From RYN-230 sp963718305 (GTDB taxonomy: Bacteria; Actinomycetota; Actinomycetes; Streptosporangiales; Streptosporangiaceae), in assembly GCA_963718305.1 (NCBI GenBank), contig CAVQZG010000010.1, forward strand, positions 372,001 through 436,000: a DNA stretch of 64,000 nt, written 5' to 3'. The translations under genes and the position numbers were made by a program. Numbering within the stretch: the first letter of the stretch is position 1; each line of letters opens with the position of its first letter. The notes under the pieces are model-generated. The model was not told the DNA's origin, ran no database searches, and saw nothing but the letters and a program-made list of their open reading frames with translations. This document shows positions 8,897 through 17,527 of this stretch, one piece after another.

Positions 8897-9423
8897 GACA
8901 TAGTCGTTGATGTAATTAAGTCTTATAGGTTGGTCTCGAATCTCTCGTCGCCATCAACATCGGAGTCATGGCGGAATAGATCCGGACCTCGCTACCGACT
9001 GCAGACAGCGCTCCGGAAATTTGCCCTCTCCTGCTCGGCAAAGGCCCGCGGCGGGCGCGGCACAGCAGCAGGGCCCTCCCAGCCTGCGACTGTGCGGTGC
9101 TCCATAACTGAACCTGTCTGCGGTCAGGGTCTTGTGGGGCCTCGTCCCGGCCCCTACGCTCACTTAATGTGTATGACGTGTCACATATCGTGCGGACACG
9201 TGCTAAAGCGGAAGACTGTGTAGGGAAGGTACTGCTCCCACGCCCGAAAGGATGGGAGTTTGCTTATTTCGTGATAGAGGGAGCATGCGGCGCTTGCTGG
9301 TTGCTTCGGCGATACCGGCGGTCTGCCAGGACAGCCCCGCGGGCGAAGCGCGGACAGGAGATCGAAGCGAGTCTGAGGAACTCGGGGACGGGAACCTCTT
9401 CGGCTCGATCGGTCCAAGTCGTG
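8897..9423. other. Divergent intergenic region, no gene supported
   Basis: This is 527 bases between the minus-strand GT2 unit and the plus-strand GH26 gene. The GH26 frame stays open back to 9169, but that extension lacks family resemblance and any signal sequence, so I treat it as untranslated. Promoters for both directions must lie here; no convincing hexamer pairs or dyads were found. Confidence 0.5.
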
Positions 9424-10407
9424 ATGCGAGCCGGAGTTCCGGTAGACAAGACGGCCATGAGATCCCGCCTGGTGATACCTGTGGCCGTGGCGATCGCTGT
9501 CGCCTCTGTCGCCCTAGCTGTCACCCGCAGCTCTTCCTCAACCTCTACCGCCAGCCACTCGGCTGCGCGCTCATCCCTGCCGTCCAGGCTGGCCTCCTAC
9601 CTGGGCGTCTACGAGAGCGGACCGCCGCATACGTACCAGCCGGTCACTGAGTTCGCGAGGGCCTCGGGCAGGCACCCGAACCTGGTCGGGTACTACAGCG
9701 GCTGGGGCGTGCCCTTTGCGAGATCGTTCGCGGAGACAGTCCACAGCCACGGTGCCGTCACGATCCTGCAGATGGATCCCACCTACGCCTCTATCCCAGC
9801 GATCGCCGGAGGGGGATACGACCACTACCTGCGCGCGTTCGCCGACAGTGTCCGGGACTTCGGGCACCCGGTGGTCATCGGCTTCGGGCACGAGATGAAC
9901 GCTGACTGGTACTCGTGGGGCTACAAGCACGTCCCCGCGCCGACGTTCGTGGCCGCGTGGCGGCACATCGTGTCGCTGTTCCGCAGCCAGGGCGCCAACA
10001 ATGTCACCTGGCTGTGGACGATCAACCAGGATCTATCCACCACCGGTCCCCTGGCCTCGTGGTGGCCTGGCGCGCGATATGTCACCTGGGTCGGCATCGA
10101 CGGCTACTACTACCGTCCATCCAGTACTTTCACCACCGTGTTCGGCGAGACTATCGCCCAGGTACGGGCCTTCACCCGCAAGCCGGTGCTGCTCTCCGAG
10201 GCAGGTGCGGGGCCGCACGCCGGCCAGTCAGCGAAGATCCAGAACCTGTTCGCCGGGATGCGGCAGTACCAGACCCTCGGGCTCGTGTGGTTCGACATAG
10301 CCCAGCACCAGGGGATCTACCATCAGGACTGGCGTATCGAGGACAACCGGGCGGCCACTGCCGCGTTCCGCCAGAGCGCGTCCTCGCTGAAGCTGGCACG
10401 TCCCTGA
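9424..10407 (+). CDS. Membrane-anchored GH26-like glycoside hydrolase
   Basis: With the ATG at 9424 the protein has 327 residues; GTG 9421 and ATG 9457 are alternatives, none with a strong ribosome binding site. A single hydrophobic segment (LVIPVAVAIAVASVALAV) near the N-terminus exports or anchors it. The rest matches the GH26 beta-mannanase fold: PNLVGYYSGW, GFGHEMNADW with the likely acid/base Glu157, and LLSEAGAG with the likely nucleophile Glu259. The roughly 100-residue spacing is usual for the family. GH26 enzymes cut beta-mannans and some beta-1,3/1,4-glucans. Together with the BcsA-like synthase downstream it probably trims or processes an exported beta-glycan; that is inference. 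Confidence 0.8.
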   Translation: MRAGVPVDKTAMRSRLVIPVAVAIAVASVALAVTRSSSSTSTASHSAARSSLPSRLASYLGVYESGPPHTYQPVTEFARASGRHPNLVGYYSGWGVPFARSFAETVHSHGAVTILQMDPTYASIPAIAGGGYDHYLRAFADSVRDFGHPVVIGFGHEMNADWYSWGYKHVPAPTFVAAWRHIVSLFRSQGANNVTWLWTINQDLSTTGPLASWWPGARYVTWVGIDGYYYRPSSTFTTVFGETIAQVRAFTRKPVLLSEAGAGPHAGQSAKIQNLFAGMRQYQTLGLVWFDIAQHQGIYHQDWRIEDNRAATAAFRQSASSLKLARP

Positions 10408-10717
10408 CCGGCCCGGGACGTCGGCGGCCGAGCGGTGCCGGGCCGCGTCCATCACGATGAGTCCGGCGATAACCGGCTTCTGGTGCATTTGTGGCACACG
10501 GTGTCATTGATGCCAGGTTTCGGCTGTGTTACGCACGCTAGAACTCAAATCGGCAAACATGCCGCATCCTGCGGCAACCGAACACTACTCTTTCGTCTGC
10601 GGTACCCGGACTGGTGGTATCCGTACGGGCATGTGTCGGTCCAGCCCGATTGTACGTGGGTGGTGGGGGGTGGCCGAGGTGACCCCTGGCTGCCCCTTAC
10701 CGCAGGCAGGTGTGCCT
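10408..10717 (+). other. Intergenic between GH26 and GT39 genes
   Basis: This is 310 bases. The GT39 frame is open here from 10526, but the conserved part and a ribosome binding site (GCAGGCAGG at 10702-10710) support the ATG at 10718 instead. I see no RNA gene, dyad or promoter I can defend. Confidence 0.4.
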
Positions 10718-12395
10718 ATGGATCACAGCCGGGCAGGCAGAGATCTGCTCTCATCGTCACGGCTGGCGGGGAGATCCACACAGAGTGAGGCTGGCTCGGG
10801 ACGAGCCACCGCTGACGCAGATGCATCCCCCGCTACTACCAGTCACGCGCAGAAGGCAGGGCGTGGGGGCGGGTGGTTCGGGGCGACGGGAGTCCGGGCT
10901 GGTCTGCCGCTGTTCGCGGTGCTCGTGGTGCAGGCGTTGCTGTCGGTGCGGTTGCTGGGTGCGGACACGGCATTCGTGGATGAGGCGGCGTATTTGTGGG
11001 CCGGGCACCTGGAGTGGGCGCACTGGCTGCACGGGGTCGCGATACCGCCGTTCTCGTCGTACTTCTCCGGTGCCCCCGTGCTGTACCCGCCGCTGGGAGC
11101 GCTGGCGGACAGCGTAGGCGGGCTGACCGGAGCGCGCGTACTGTCGCTGATCTTCATGCTCGGCGCGACGGTGCTGCTGTGGGATGTGACGAGCCGGCTG
11201 TTCGGGCGGCAGGCCGGGTTCTTCGCCGCCGCACTGTTCGCGGTAGCGGGCCCGACGCTGCACCTGGGCGCGTTCGCCACCTACGACGCCATGTCGCTGT
11301 TCCTTCTCGCCCTGGCGGCCTGGCTGGTGGCCGGGGCCGCGGAGCAGCAGGAGGCGGTGGGCCGGATGGCCGGGGCAGGTGCGGTACTCGCGCTGGCCAA
11401 CGCCACGGCGTATTCCTCAGTCCTGTTCGATCCGGTCATCGTGGCCCTGGCCCTCGTCATCGCGCTCCCGTCCGGCCGCAGGCTCGCGTTCCGGCGCTGC
11501 GGGTCCCTGGTGACGGTGCTGGTCTCACTGATCATCGCGGGAGTGCTGCTCGGCGGGAACAGCTACTGGCAGGGGATTACCCAGACGACGCTGGGCCGGG
11601 CGGCCGGCGCCGCCTCCCCGCTGCGCGTGCTCCAGGACGCATGGTCCTGGACCGGCGTGATCATCGTCCTGGCCATCTGCGGCGTGATCGCCAGCTGGGT
11701 CAGCCACCGCTACGCCGCTCGGACCTGGCTGCTCGTGGTGCTGACCGCCGCCGCGCTGCTCGGACCACTGGAGCAGGCTCACCTGCACACGCTGGATGCG
11801 CTGAACAAGCATGTCGGCCTGGGCGCGTGGTTCGCCGCGATCGCCGCCGGCTACGCCGTGGACAGGTTCATCACCGCGGCCCCGCACGGCCAGCCCCGGC
11901 ACGATGACCTGCGCGGCCTGCGTCATCGCCCTGGCGTTCCCTGTCTCCCTGGGCGTCACCCAGTCACGCCAATTCGCCACCAGCTGGGCCAACTCGGCCA
12001 CCTTCATCGACATCTTCCGCCCACTGGCCACCCACGGCAGCGGGCACCTGCTGGTCGAAGACCCTTCCATCGCTGAGTACTACCTGCCCGCCGGCAGCCA
12101 GTGGCAGCGCTGGTCCAGTACCCGCAACATCGTCCTGCCCGGCGGCAGCAACACCGGTGGCCCCACCCGCGGCAACGTCGTCGGAGCCGGTGACCCCGCC
12201 GCCTTCGACCGCTACATCGCCCAGCACTACTTCTCCGTCATCGCGCTGAACTTCAGCGACACCACCGCCCTCGACCACCGCATCGCCACCGAAGTTCATA
12301 ACAGCCGCTACTACCGCACAGTTGCCGTCGTGCCGTACTACATCGGCACCACGAAGGGCACCTACATCATCTACCGGTACGAGCCACCGAAGTGA
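10718..12395 (+). pseudogene. GT39/PMT-like membrane glycosyltransferase, frameshifted near 11,900
   Basis: The reading starts MDHSRAGRDLL and, after a Thr/Ala-rich cytoplasmic tail, enters a polytopic GT-C domain. DTAFVDEAAYLWAGH carries the Asp-Glu pair expected of protein-mannosyltransferase-like enzymes, and YPPLGALAD follows it. At about 11,895-11,903 (CACGATGACC) the frame breaks: the membrane span CAACVIALAFPVSLGV and the C-terminal extracytoplasmic domain (IFRPLATHGSGHLLVEDP, ending YEPPK) lie in the next frame. One inserted G explains this. The restored product would be about 558 residues. Its stop overlaps the GTG of the synthase gene by four bases (12392-12395), so the genes form an operon. 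Confidence 0.75.
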
Positions 12396-13951
12396 TCACC
12401 ACCAGCCACGCTCCGCTCCCTGAGAGCACCACCAGGGAACCCGAACGCCCCCGGCTCACGCTGCCGCAGCCACCGGATGACATCGAGAAATACACCTACC
12501 TGCAGCGCAACCTGCCCTACCTGACGACGATCCTGGCCATCAGCGCGACCTGCCTCATCATCAGCCAGATCCGGTTCGAGGCCCAGGACCCGGCGCTCTG
12601 GCCGTTCATGATCTTCACTGGTAGCTACGCGCTGTATCAGGTGGTCTGCCTGCCGGTGAACTTCAGCGGCCGCGGCTTCGACCTGGCGGCTCATCAGGCC
12701 CGTATCCAGGCCTGGAACCCGCCGGCGTTCCCGGATGTAGACATCTACCTGCCGATCTGCGGCGAGCCGATCGAGATGCTCCGCAACACCTGGACGGCGG
12801 TCTGCGGGCTGCTGGCGGCTTATCAGGGACGAATCCAGGCGTACGTTCTGGATGATGGGCCTTCGGATGAAGCCCGCGAACTGGCCGCGTCGCTCGGCCT
12901 GCAGTACATCCGGCGCCCCGGCCAGCGGGTCCATAAGAAGAGCGGGAACCTGCGGTACGCGTTCGCCCGCACCAGCAGCGAGTACATCGTCATCTTCGAC
13001 GCCGACTTCGCACCCCGGCCCGACTTCCTGAGCGAGACGCTGCCCTACATGGACGATCCTTCCCTGGCGATCGTCCAGACTCCCCAGTTCTTCCGCGAGG
13101 GGCCGGACCAGTCGTGGCTCGAAAACGCCGCAGGCTCGGTTCAGGAGGTGTTCTACCGGGCGATCCAGGTGGCCCGCGACCGGTTCGGCGCCGCAGTCTG
13201 CGTCGGCACGTCAGCGGTCTACCGGCGGAAGGCGCTGGAGGCGCAGGGCGGCGCCGCTCTGATTCCCTACGCCGAGGACGTCCACACCGGCCTCAACGTC
13301 ATGCGGGACGGCTGGTCCATCACCTATCTCCCCATCGTCCTGGCCACCGGGATCTGCCCGAACAACCTCGACGCGTTCGTACGCCAGCAGTACCGCTGGT
13401 GCGCCGGGAACGTCGGAATCGTGTGCTCGACGCGGCTGTGGAAGGTCAAAATGAGCCTTCCGGCCCGGCTCACGTTCGTATCGGGGTTCTTCTACTACGT
13501 CTATACCGCTCTGCTGATCTTCTTCGGCCCGCTTCTCCCCGTCGTCATGCTGGTCTTCCTGCCGGACGCGATACGGCTGCGGAACTTCGTCATCCTGATT
13601 CCGGCTTTCGTCGTCGGGGCGGTTCTCTACCCGCTATGGCATCGTGCGCCCTACGGGCCAACGGTCTGGCCGCTGGGCATCGCCCGGGGCTGGGCGCACG
13701 TGTTCTCCCTCTGGGATGGCGTGCGGGGCAAATCGATGAGCTGGCATCCCACCCGGACTCCGGGGAGTTCGCTGCCCCGTTTCCGGATCGGGGTGACCTG
13801 GTGGAGCGGCGGCATGGCCGTGCTCTGGGTAGCCCTGGCCATCTGGCGTTCGGCGTCGGGTGGCTGGCAGCCCTTGGCTCTGCTGCTCTTCGGATTGCTC
13901 AACCTCGCCGTTGTCAGCCGCGTCATCTTCCCCGGAAAGAAGACAGCATGA
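12392..13951 (+). CDS. BcsA/CslA-type processive beta-glycan synthase (GT2)
   Basis: The 519-residue membrane protein starts at a GTG that overlaps the previous stop. It has two N-terminal spans, a cytoplasmic GT-A domain and about five C-terminal spans. All signature residues of processive GT2 synthases are present: VLDDG (Asp154/155), FDADF (Asp203, Asp205), AEDVHTG (Asp296) and QQYRW (Gln332-Trp336). It has no PilZ domain, so c-di-GMP control is not evident. The enzyme polymerises and extrudes a beta-linked glycan; cellulose, mannan or glucomannan cannot be told apart from motifs. The flanking GH26 genes make a mannan-type product worth testing. The stop overlaps the next GH26 start by four bases (13948-13951). 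Confidence 0.88.
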   Translation: MITTSHAPLPESTTREPERPRLTLPQPPDDIEKYTYLQRNLPYLTTILAISATCLIISQIRFEAQDPALWPFMIFTGSYALYQVVCLPVNFSGRGFDLAAHQARIQAWNPPAFPDVDIYLPICGEPIEMLRNTWTAVCGLLAAYQGRIQAYVLDDGPSDEARELAASLGLQYIRRPGQRVHKKSGNLRYAFARTSSEYIVIFDADFAPRPDFLSETLPYMDDPSLAIVQTPQFFREGPDQSWLENAAGSVQEVFYRAIQVARDRFGAAVCVGTSAVYRRKALEAQGGAALIPYAEDVHTGLNVMRDGWSITYLPIVLATGICPNNLDAFVRQQYRWCAGNVGIVCSTRLWKVKMSLPARLTFVSGFFYYVYTALLIFFGPLLPVVMLVFLPDAIRLRNFVILIPAFVVGAVLYPLWHRAPYGPTVWPLGIARGWAHVFSLWDGVRGKSMSWHPTRTPGSSLPRFRIGVTWWSGGMAVLWVALAIWRSASGGWQPLALLLFGLLNLAVVSRVIFPGKKTA

Positions 13952-14890
13952 GATACCGTCTGCTGCTGCTCCTCAGCGTGGTGGTGGCCTGCGTCTCGCT
14001 CTCGTTGACCGGCGCCCACCTGAAGTTCCGTTACCTCACGCCAGCACCCCATTCTCACCTCCCCTACAGCTCGGCTGGCTACCTCGGCGTGTTTGAGCCT
14101 GGGGTACCACCTAGTTACGCGCCAATTGCGACCTTCGCACAGACAATACGGAAGCAGCCAAACCTCGTAGGTTATTACAGTGGGTGGGCCGAGCCGTTCC
14201 CGTCCTCATTTGCCCAGAAGCTCCACAGCCATCACATGATCCCGTACGTCCAGATTGATCCCACCTACGCCACAGTCTCCGGCATCGCCGCAGGCACCTA
14301 CGATCAGTACCTGCAGACCTATGCCGACAGTGTCCGGGACTTCGGTCACGCCGTGGTCATCGGCTTCGGGCACGAGATGAACGCTCCCTGGTACTCATGG
14401 GGATACCGGCCACGTGCCACCCGCGACCTTCGTGGCCGCATGGCGGCACATCGTCACCCTTTTCCGTGCCGAGGGCGCGGACAACGTCACGTGGCTGTGG
14501 ACCATCAACGCGGACACCCCTGGCACCGGGCCCATCGCCGAATGGTGGCCCGGCAAGGCTGACGTAACCTGGGTAGGAATCGACGGGTACTACACCAGTC
14601 CGCATGACACTTTCCACAGCGTCTTCGGCCGCACTATCAAGCAGGTGCGCAAGATCACCAAAGACCCGATTCTGCTGTCCGAGACTGGCGTGGGTCCTGA
14701 GTGCAGACCGATCCGCCAAGATCCCTGACCTGTTCCGCGGAGCTGCCAAGTACAAGACGCTCGGCTTGGTGTGGTTCGACATGCCGAGCGACCATGGGGT
14801 CCTCAACCAGGACTGGCGCATCGAAGGCAACCAGCCCGCCGAAAATGCCTTCAGTCTGAGCGTGGCCCCGCTGAACCTGGTCAATCCCGC
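13948..14890 (+). pseudogene. Second GH26-like hydrolase, two frameshifts
   Basis: This is a paralogue of the hydrolase at 9424 with its own export segment (YRLLLLLSVVVACVSLSL). It shares PNLVGYYSGW, VRDFGH and GFGHEMNAPW with that copy. After WYSWGY the frame breaks at about 14,410 (one extra C in CCGGCCACGTG); PATFVAAWRHIV and LLSETGVGPE follow in the second frame. A second break near 14,700 leads to SAKIPDLFRG and LGLVWFDMPSD in the third frame. No stop comes where the paralogue ends, so the end given is approximate. Both catalytic Glu regions survive in sequence, but no full product can be made. Confidence 0.8.
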
Positions 14891-14941
14891 TAACCGTGAG
14901 ACGCGTCCCAGCGATGCATTCAGGACGGCTGGATCTCAGAC

Positions 14942-15415
14942 TCATGGCGGCTCAGCGAGGTGCTCGCGCAGCGCCTCGAGGATCGGGACCTGCCCCAGCA
15001 CCAGCATCTCCGCGGCGCGGCCGAGGCTCATCCACTCGGCCCGGTCCACCTCGGGAAACTCCTGGAGCCGCCCTGAGCCCCGGGGCCACTCCATGGTGAA
15101 GGTGTTGCTCCGGAACCCGGCCAGGTCCAGATCCCCTTCGACCGCGTAGGTCACGATGATCTTCCCGCCGGACTGCCGCTGCTCCCCCAGGTCGGCCACG
15201 GCTCCCTCGGGGGCCGGTGAGCCTATCTCCTCCTCGAACTCACGCCGCGCCGCGGCCAGGGGCTCCTCGGTGCCGTCGTACTCCCCCTTCGGGATGGACC
15301 AGGCCCGGGCGTTTTTCCGGGCCCAGAACGGGCCGCCCATGTGCCCGATGAGCACTTCGAGCCCATCCTCCCCGCCCCGCCGGTACACCAGCAGCGCCGC
15401 GCTTCGCTTGGGCAC
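14942..15415 (-). CDS. NUDIX hydrolase
   Basis: This is a 157-residue cytoplasmic pyrophosphohydrolase. The Nudix box GEYDGTEEPLAAARREFEEE followed by IGS fits the GX5EX7REUXEEXGU pattern that binds the metal and cleaves X-linked nucleoside diphosphates. The early SAALLVYRRG and the AWSIPKG lead into the box as in the AP4A/NTP-cleaning type. The substrate cannot be read. It is divergent from nucS, with only 35 bases between the two likely starts, so their promoters overlap. A sanitising or DNA-repair link with NucS is possible but only positional. Confidence 0.88.
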   Translation of the reverse strand: MPKRSAALLVYRRGGEDGLEVLIGHMGGPFWARKNARAWSIPKGEYDGTEEPLAAARREFEEEIGSPAPEGAVADLGEQRQSGGKIIVTYAVEGDLDLAGFRSNTFTMEWPRGSGRLQEFPEVDRAEWMSLGRAAEMLVLGQVPILEALREHLAEPP

Positions 15416-15436
15416 TCCGCATGTCCTTCCGCCCGC

Positions 15437-15442
15437 TACAGT
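15437..15442 (+). promoter_or_regulatory. -10 element for a leaderless nucS transcript
   Basis: TACAGT fits the actinobacterial TANNNT -10 element. A start 7-8 bases after it falls on or next to the GTG at 15451, which is where the NucS family normally begins. This would make the nucS mRNA leaderless and explains the lack of a ribosome binding site. Confidence 0.5.
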
Positions 15443-15450
15443 TGGCTTCC

Positions 15451-16110
15451 GTGCGACTCGTCATCGCCCGGTGCAGCGTAGATTACGCGGGTCGTCTGTC
15501 GGCCCGGCTGGCCCCGGCCACCAGGCTCATCATGATCAAGGCGGACGGCTCCGTGCTGGTGCATTCCGACGGCGGTTCGTACAAGCCGCTGAACTGGATG
15601 TCCCCGCCTTGCCGGCTGGCCGAGGAACCGGGCCGCTGGGTGGTGACGGGCAAGTCGGGCGAGACGCTGACCATCACCATCGAGGAGATCATCAGCGACT
15701 CCTCCTTCGAGCTGGGGGTCGATCCCGGCCTGGTCAAGGACGGCGTCGAGGCGCACCTGCAAGAACTGCTGGCCGCGCAGATGCAGGTTCTCGGCGACGG
15801 CTGGCGGCTGATGCGCCGTGAATACCCGACCGCGATCGGCCCGGTCAACCTGATGTGCCGGGACGCCGAGGGCGGCTGCGTGGCGATCGAAATCAAGCGG
15901 CGCGGCGAGATCGACGGGGTAGAGCAGCTCACCCGGTATCTGGACCTGCTGAACCGGGACCCGCTGCTGGCCCCGGTGCGGGGCATCTTTGCCGCGCAGG
16001 AGATCAAGCCGCAGGCCCGCGTGCTCGCCGAGGACCGCGGCATCCGGTGCCTGCTGCTCGACTACGACTCCCTGCGCGGCGCCGAGGACGGCGCCCTGCG
16101 GCTGTTCTGA
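15451..16110 (+). CDS. nucS: Endonuclease NucS (EndoMS), mismatch-specific
   Basis: NucS replaces MutS/MutL in most actinobacteria: it makes a double-strand cut at G-T, G-G and T-T mismatches, with help from the sliding clamp. The 219-residue protein starts with VRLVIARCSVDYAGRL at a GTG, the usual family start; an in-frame ATG at 15421 would add ten residues unlike the family. The N-terminal DNA-binding part is followed by the RecB-like nuclease core, with NLMCRDAEG (Asp), AIEIKRRG (Glu-x-Lys) and GVEQLTRYLDLL. It ends GALRLF, resembling a short C-terminal clamp-binding tail. A terminator-like hairpin follows at 16153. Confidence 0.93.
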   Translation: MRLVIARCSVDYAGRLSARLAPATRLIMIKADGSVLVHSDGGSYKPLNWMSPPCRLAEEPGRWVVTGKSGETLTITIEEIISDSSFELGVDPGLVKDGVEAHLQELLAAQMQVLGDGWRLMRREYPTAIGPVNLMCRDAEGGCVAIEIKRRGEIDGVEQLTRYLDLLNRDPLLAPVRGIFAAQEIKPQARVLAEDRGIRCLLLDYDSLRGAEDGALRLF

Positions 16111-16152
16111 CCGTCCCCGCGACGTCGCCCTCAGCTGCGGCAAACCCACCGC

Positions 16153-16176
16153 AACCCGGGCCAGCCGGCCCGGGTT
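16153..16176 (+). terminator. Terminator hairpin after nucS
   Basis: AACCCGGGCC and GGCCCGGGTT form a perfect 10-bp stem around the loop AGCC, 43 bases after the nucS stop. No U-run follows, as is common for actinobacterial terminators. Confidence 0.65.
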
Positions 16177-16249
16177 CCGCGCAATTCTGCCTCGCGATGT
16201 GGCGCATCTGCCGACACGCGATTTCCAGGCTGGCTACTATGGCCCGGTT

Positions 16250-17461
16250 ATGGGTACTGATCAGGGACCCGCTCCTGACCTTCCCGTGCGCAAGCCGAGC
16301 CGGCCCGCGCGCGACTCGGAGCTGCCGACCCGAGACTCAGGGCTGCCGGTGCGCGGCTCGGAGCTGCCGACCCGCAACCCGGGCCCGCCGGCCCGCGATT
16401 CGGAGCTGCCGGCGCGTAAACCGGGCCTGCCAGCCCGCGATTCGGAGCTGCCGGCCCGCAACCCCGGCCTGCCGACGCGCAACCCGGGACTGCCGGTCCG
16501 CAACCCGGATCTGCCGGCCCGCAACCCGGATCTGCCGGCCCGCGACCCGGATCTGCCGGCCCGCGACCCGGATCTGCCGGCCCGCGACCCGGGCCTGCCG
16601 GCCCGCGATCCAGGGCTGCCGGCGCGCGGCTCGGGGCTGCCGACGCGGACCACGCGGTTCCGCCGGGCCGGCCGGCACCGCAGTCCGCACCAGCTGTCCG
16701 TGCCATCTGACGCCCCCGCGCTGATCCTGGCGGTTCCCGGCCCGGCCACCGACGCCGGGATCGATGTCGCCGCCGGCATCATCGACGTGGCCAGCCAGTC
16801 CTGCCCCGGGGTCACGGTGCGGGCCGGCTTCCTGGAGGGCGACGAGGAGAGCCTCAGCTCGGTGCTGGCTGGCTGCCACAGCGTGGATGGCCGCCCGGCG
16901 GCCGTGGTGGTCCCGATGCTCATCTGCCCGACGCCGGAGACCGACGCGGCGATCGCCGCGGAGGTGGCCGCGGCGGCCGTGCCGGTGCTGTCCACAGCGG
17001 CTCTGGGCGTCCATCCGATCCTGGCCGGGGCGCTGCACGCCCGGCTCGCCGAGGCTGGCCTGGCCCGCGGAGACCGGATGGGCCGGATCAGTATCACCAG
17101 CACCGCGGCGGAGGGTGTGCTGGTCACGGCGCTCGGCACCGACGCGATGTCCATCGCCGGCACCGGGGCGGTGCTGCTCGCCGCGCGGCTGGCGGTCCCG
17201 GTCGCCGCCGGGTCGCTGGGCGACCCCAGCAGCATCAGGGACGCCGCGGGGCGCCTGTTCGACGCGGGCGTCACCAGCCTCGCCCTCTCCCCCTGTGTCA
17301 TCGGGCCAGAGACAGACCATCTCGACCTCGACGCGGTCGCCGAGGCGGCGGGCATGAAGGCAGCCCAGCCGCTGGGGGCCCAGCCGGCCGTCGGCCAGCT
17401 CGCGGCGATGCGCTACGGGGCCGCGCTTCAGGACCCCCAGATGGCGGGCACCTCGAGCTGA
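16250..17461 (+). CDS. CbiX/SirB-like protein with an N-terminal heptapeptide repeat domain
   Basis: With the ATG at 16250 the protein has 403 residues. Residues 11-136 are 18 tandem heptads of the form LPxR(D/N)(P/S)(D/G/E), a charged proline-rich and probably disordered arm. From about residue 150 there are two repeats of a fold resembling sirohydrochlorin/cobalt chelatases: APALILAVPGPATDAG, VTVRAGFLEG, AAVVVPMLI, then VHPILAGALHARLAEAG and SLALSPCVIGP. The catalytic His-Gly usually found after the first strand (AHGS) is replaced by PGP, so chelatase activity is doubtful. It could be a regulatory or structural relative. It follows the nucS terminator and has no evident partner. The fold call is moderate and the function unknown. 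Confidence 0.6.
   Translation: MGTDQGPAPDLPVRKPSRPARDSELPTRDSGLPVRGSELPTRNPGPPARDSELPARKPGLPARDSELPARNPGLPTRNPGLPVRNPDLPARNPDLPARDPDLPARDPDLPARDPGLPARDPGLPARGSGLPTRTTRFRRAGRHRSPHQLSVPSDAPALILAVPGPATDAGIDVAAGIIDVASQSCPGVTVRAGFLEGDEESLSSVLAGCHSVDGRPAAVVVPMLICPTPETDAAIAAEVAAAAVPVLSTAALGVHPILAGALHARLAEAGLARGDRMGRISITSTAAEGVLVTALGTDAMSIAGTGAVLLAARLAVPVAAGSLGDPSSIRDAAGRLFDAGVTSLALSPCVIGPETDHLDLDAVAEAAGMKAAQPLGAQPAVGQLAAMRYGAALQDPQMAGTSS
16280..16657 (+). repeat. 18 tandem 21-bp units coding heptapeptides
   Basis: The unit is of the type CTGCCGGCCCGCGACCCGGAT and codes LPARDPD with variation at positions 3, 5, 6 and 7. Units 12-16 are nearly identical at the DNA level while the outer ones differ, which points to recent expansion in the middle by slippage or unequal crossing-over. 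There are no spacers, so this is not a CRISPR array. Confidence 0.9.
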
Positions 17462-17494
17462 GCTAGCCGCCCAGCACCAGCCAGCAGGTACCAG

Positions 17495-17519
17495 GCGCCG
17501 AGCACCAGCCACCCGGCGC
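17495..17519. terminator. Possible bidirectional terminator between convergent genes
   Basis: GCGCCG and CGGCGC (6 bp, 13-base loop) lie in the 66-base gap between the CbiX-like gene and the minus-strand deaminase. The position suits a shared terminator; the stem is weak. Confidence 0.3.
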
Positions 17520-17527
17520 TAGTCACC

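Noticed and set aside
9169..9423. 85-residue N-terminal extension of the GH26 protein
   Set aside because: The extension has no family resemblance, and it would place the export segment in the middle of the protein.
16280..16657. CRISPR array
   Set aside because: The repeats are contiguous 21-bp coding units without unique spacers.
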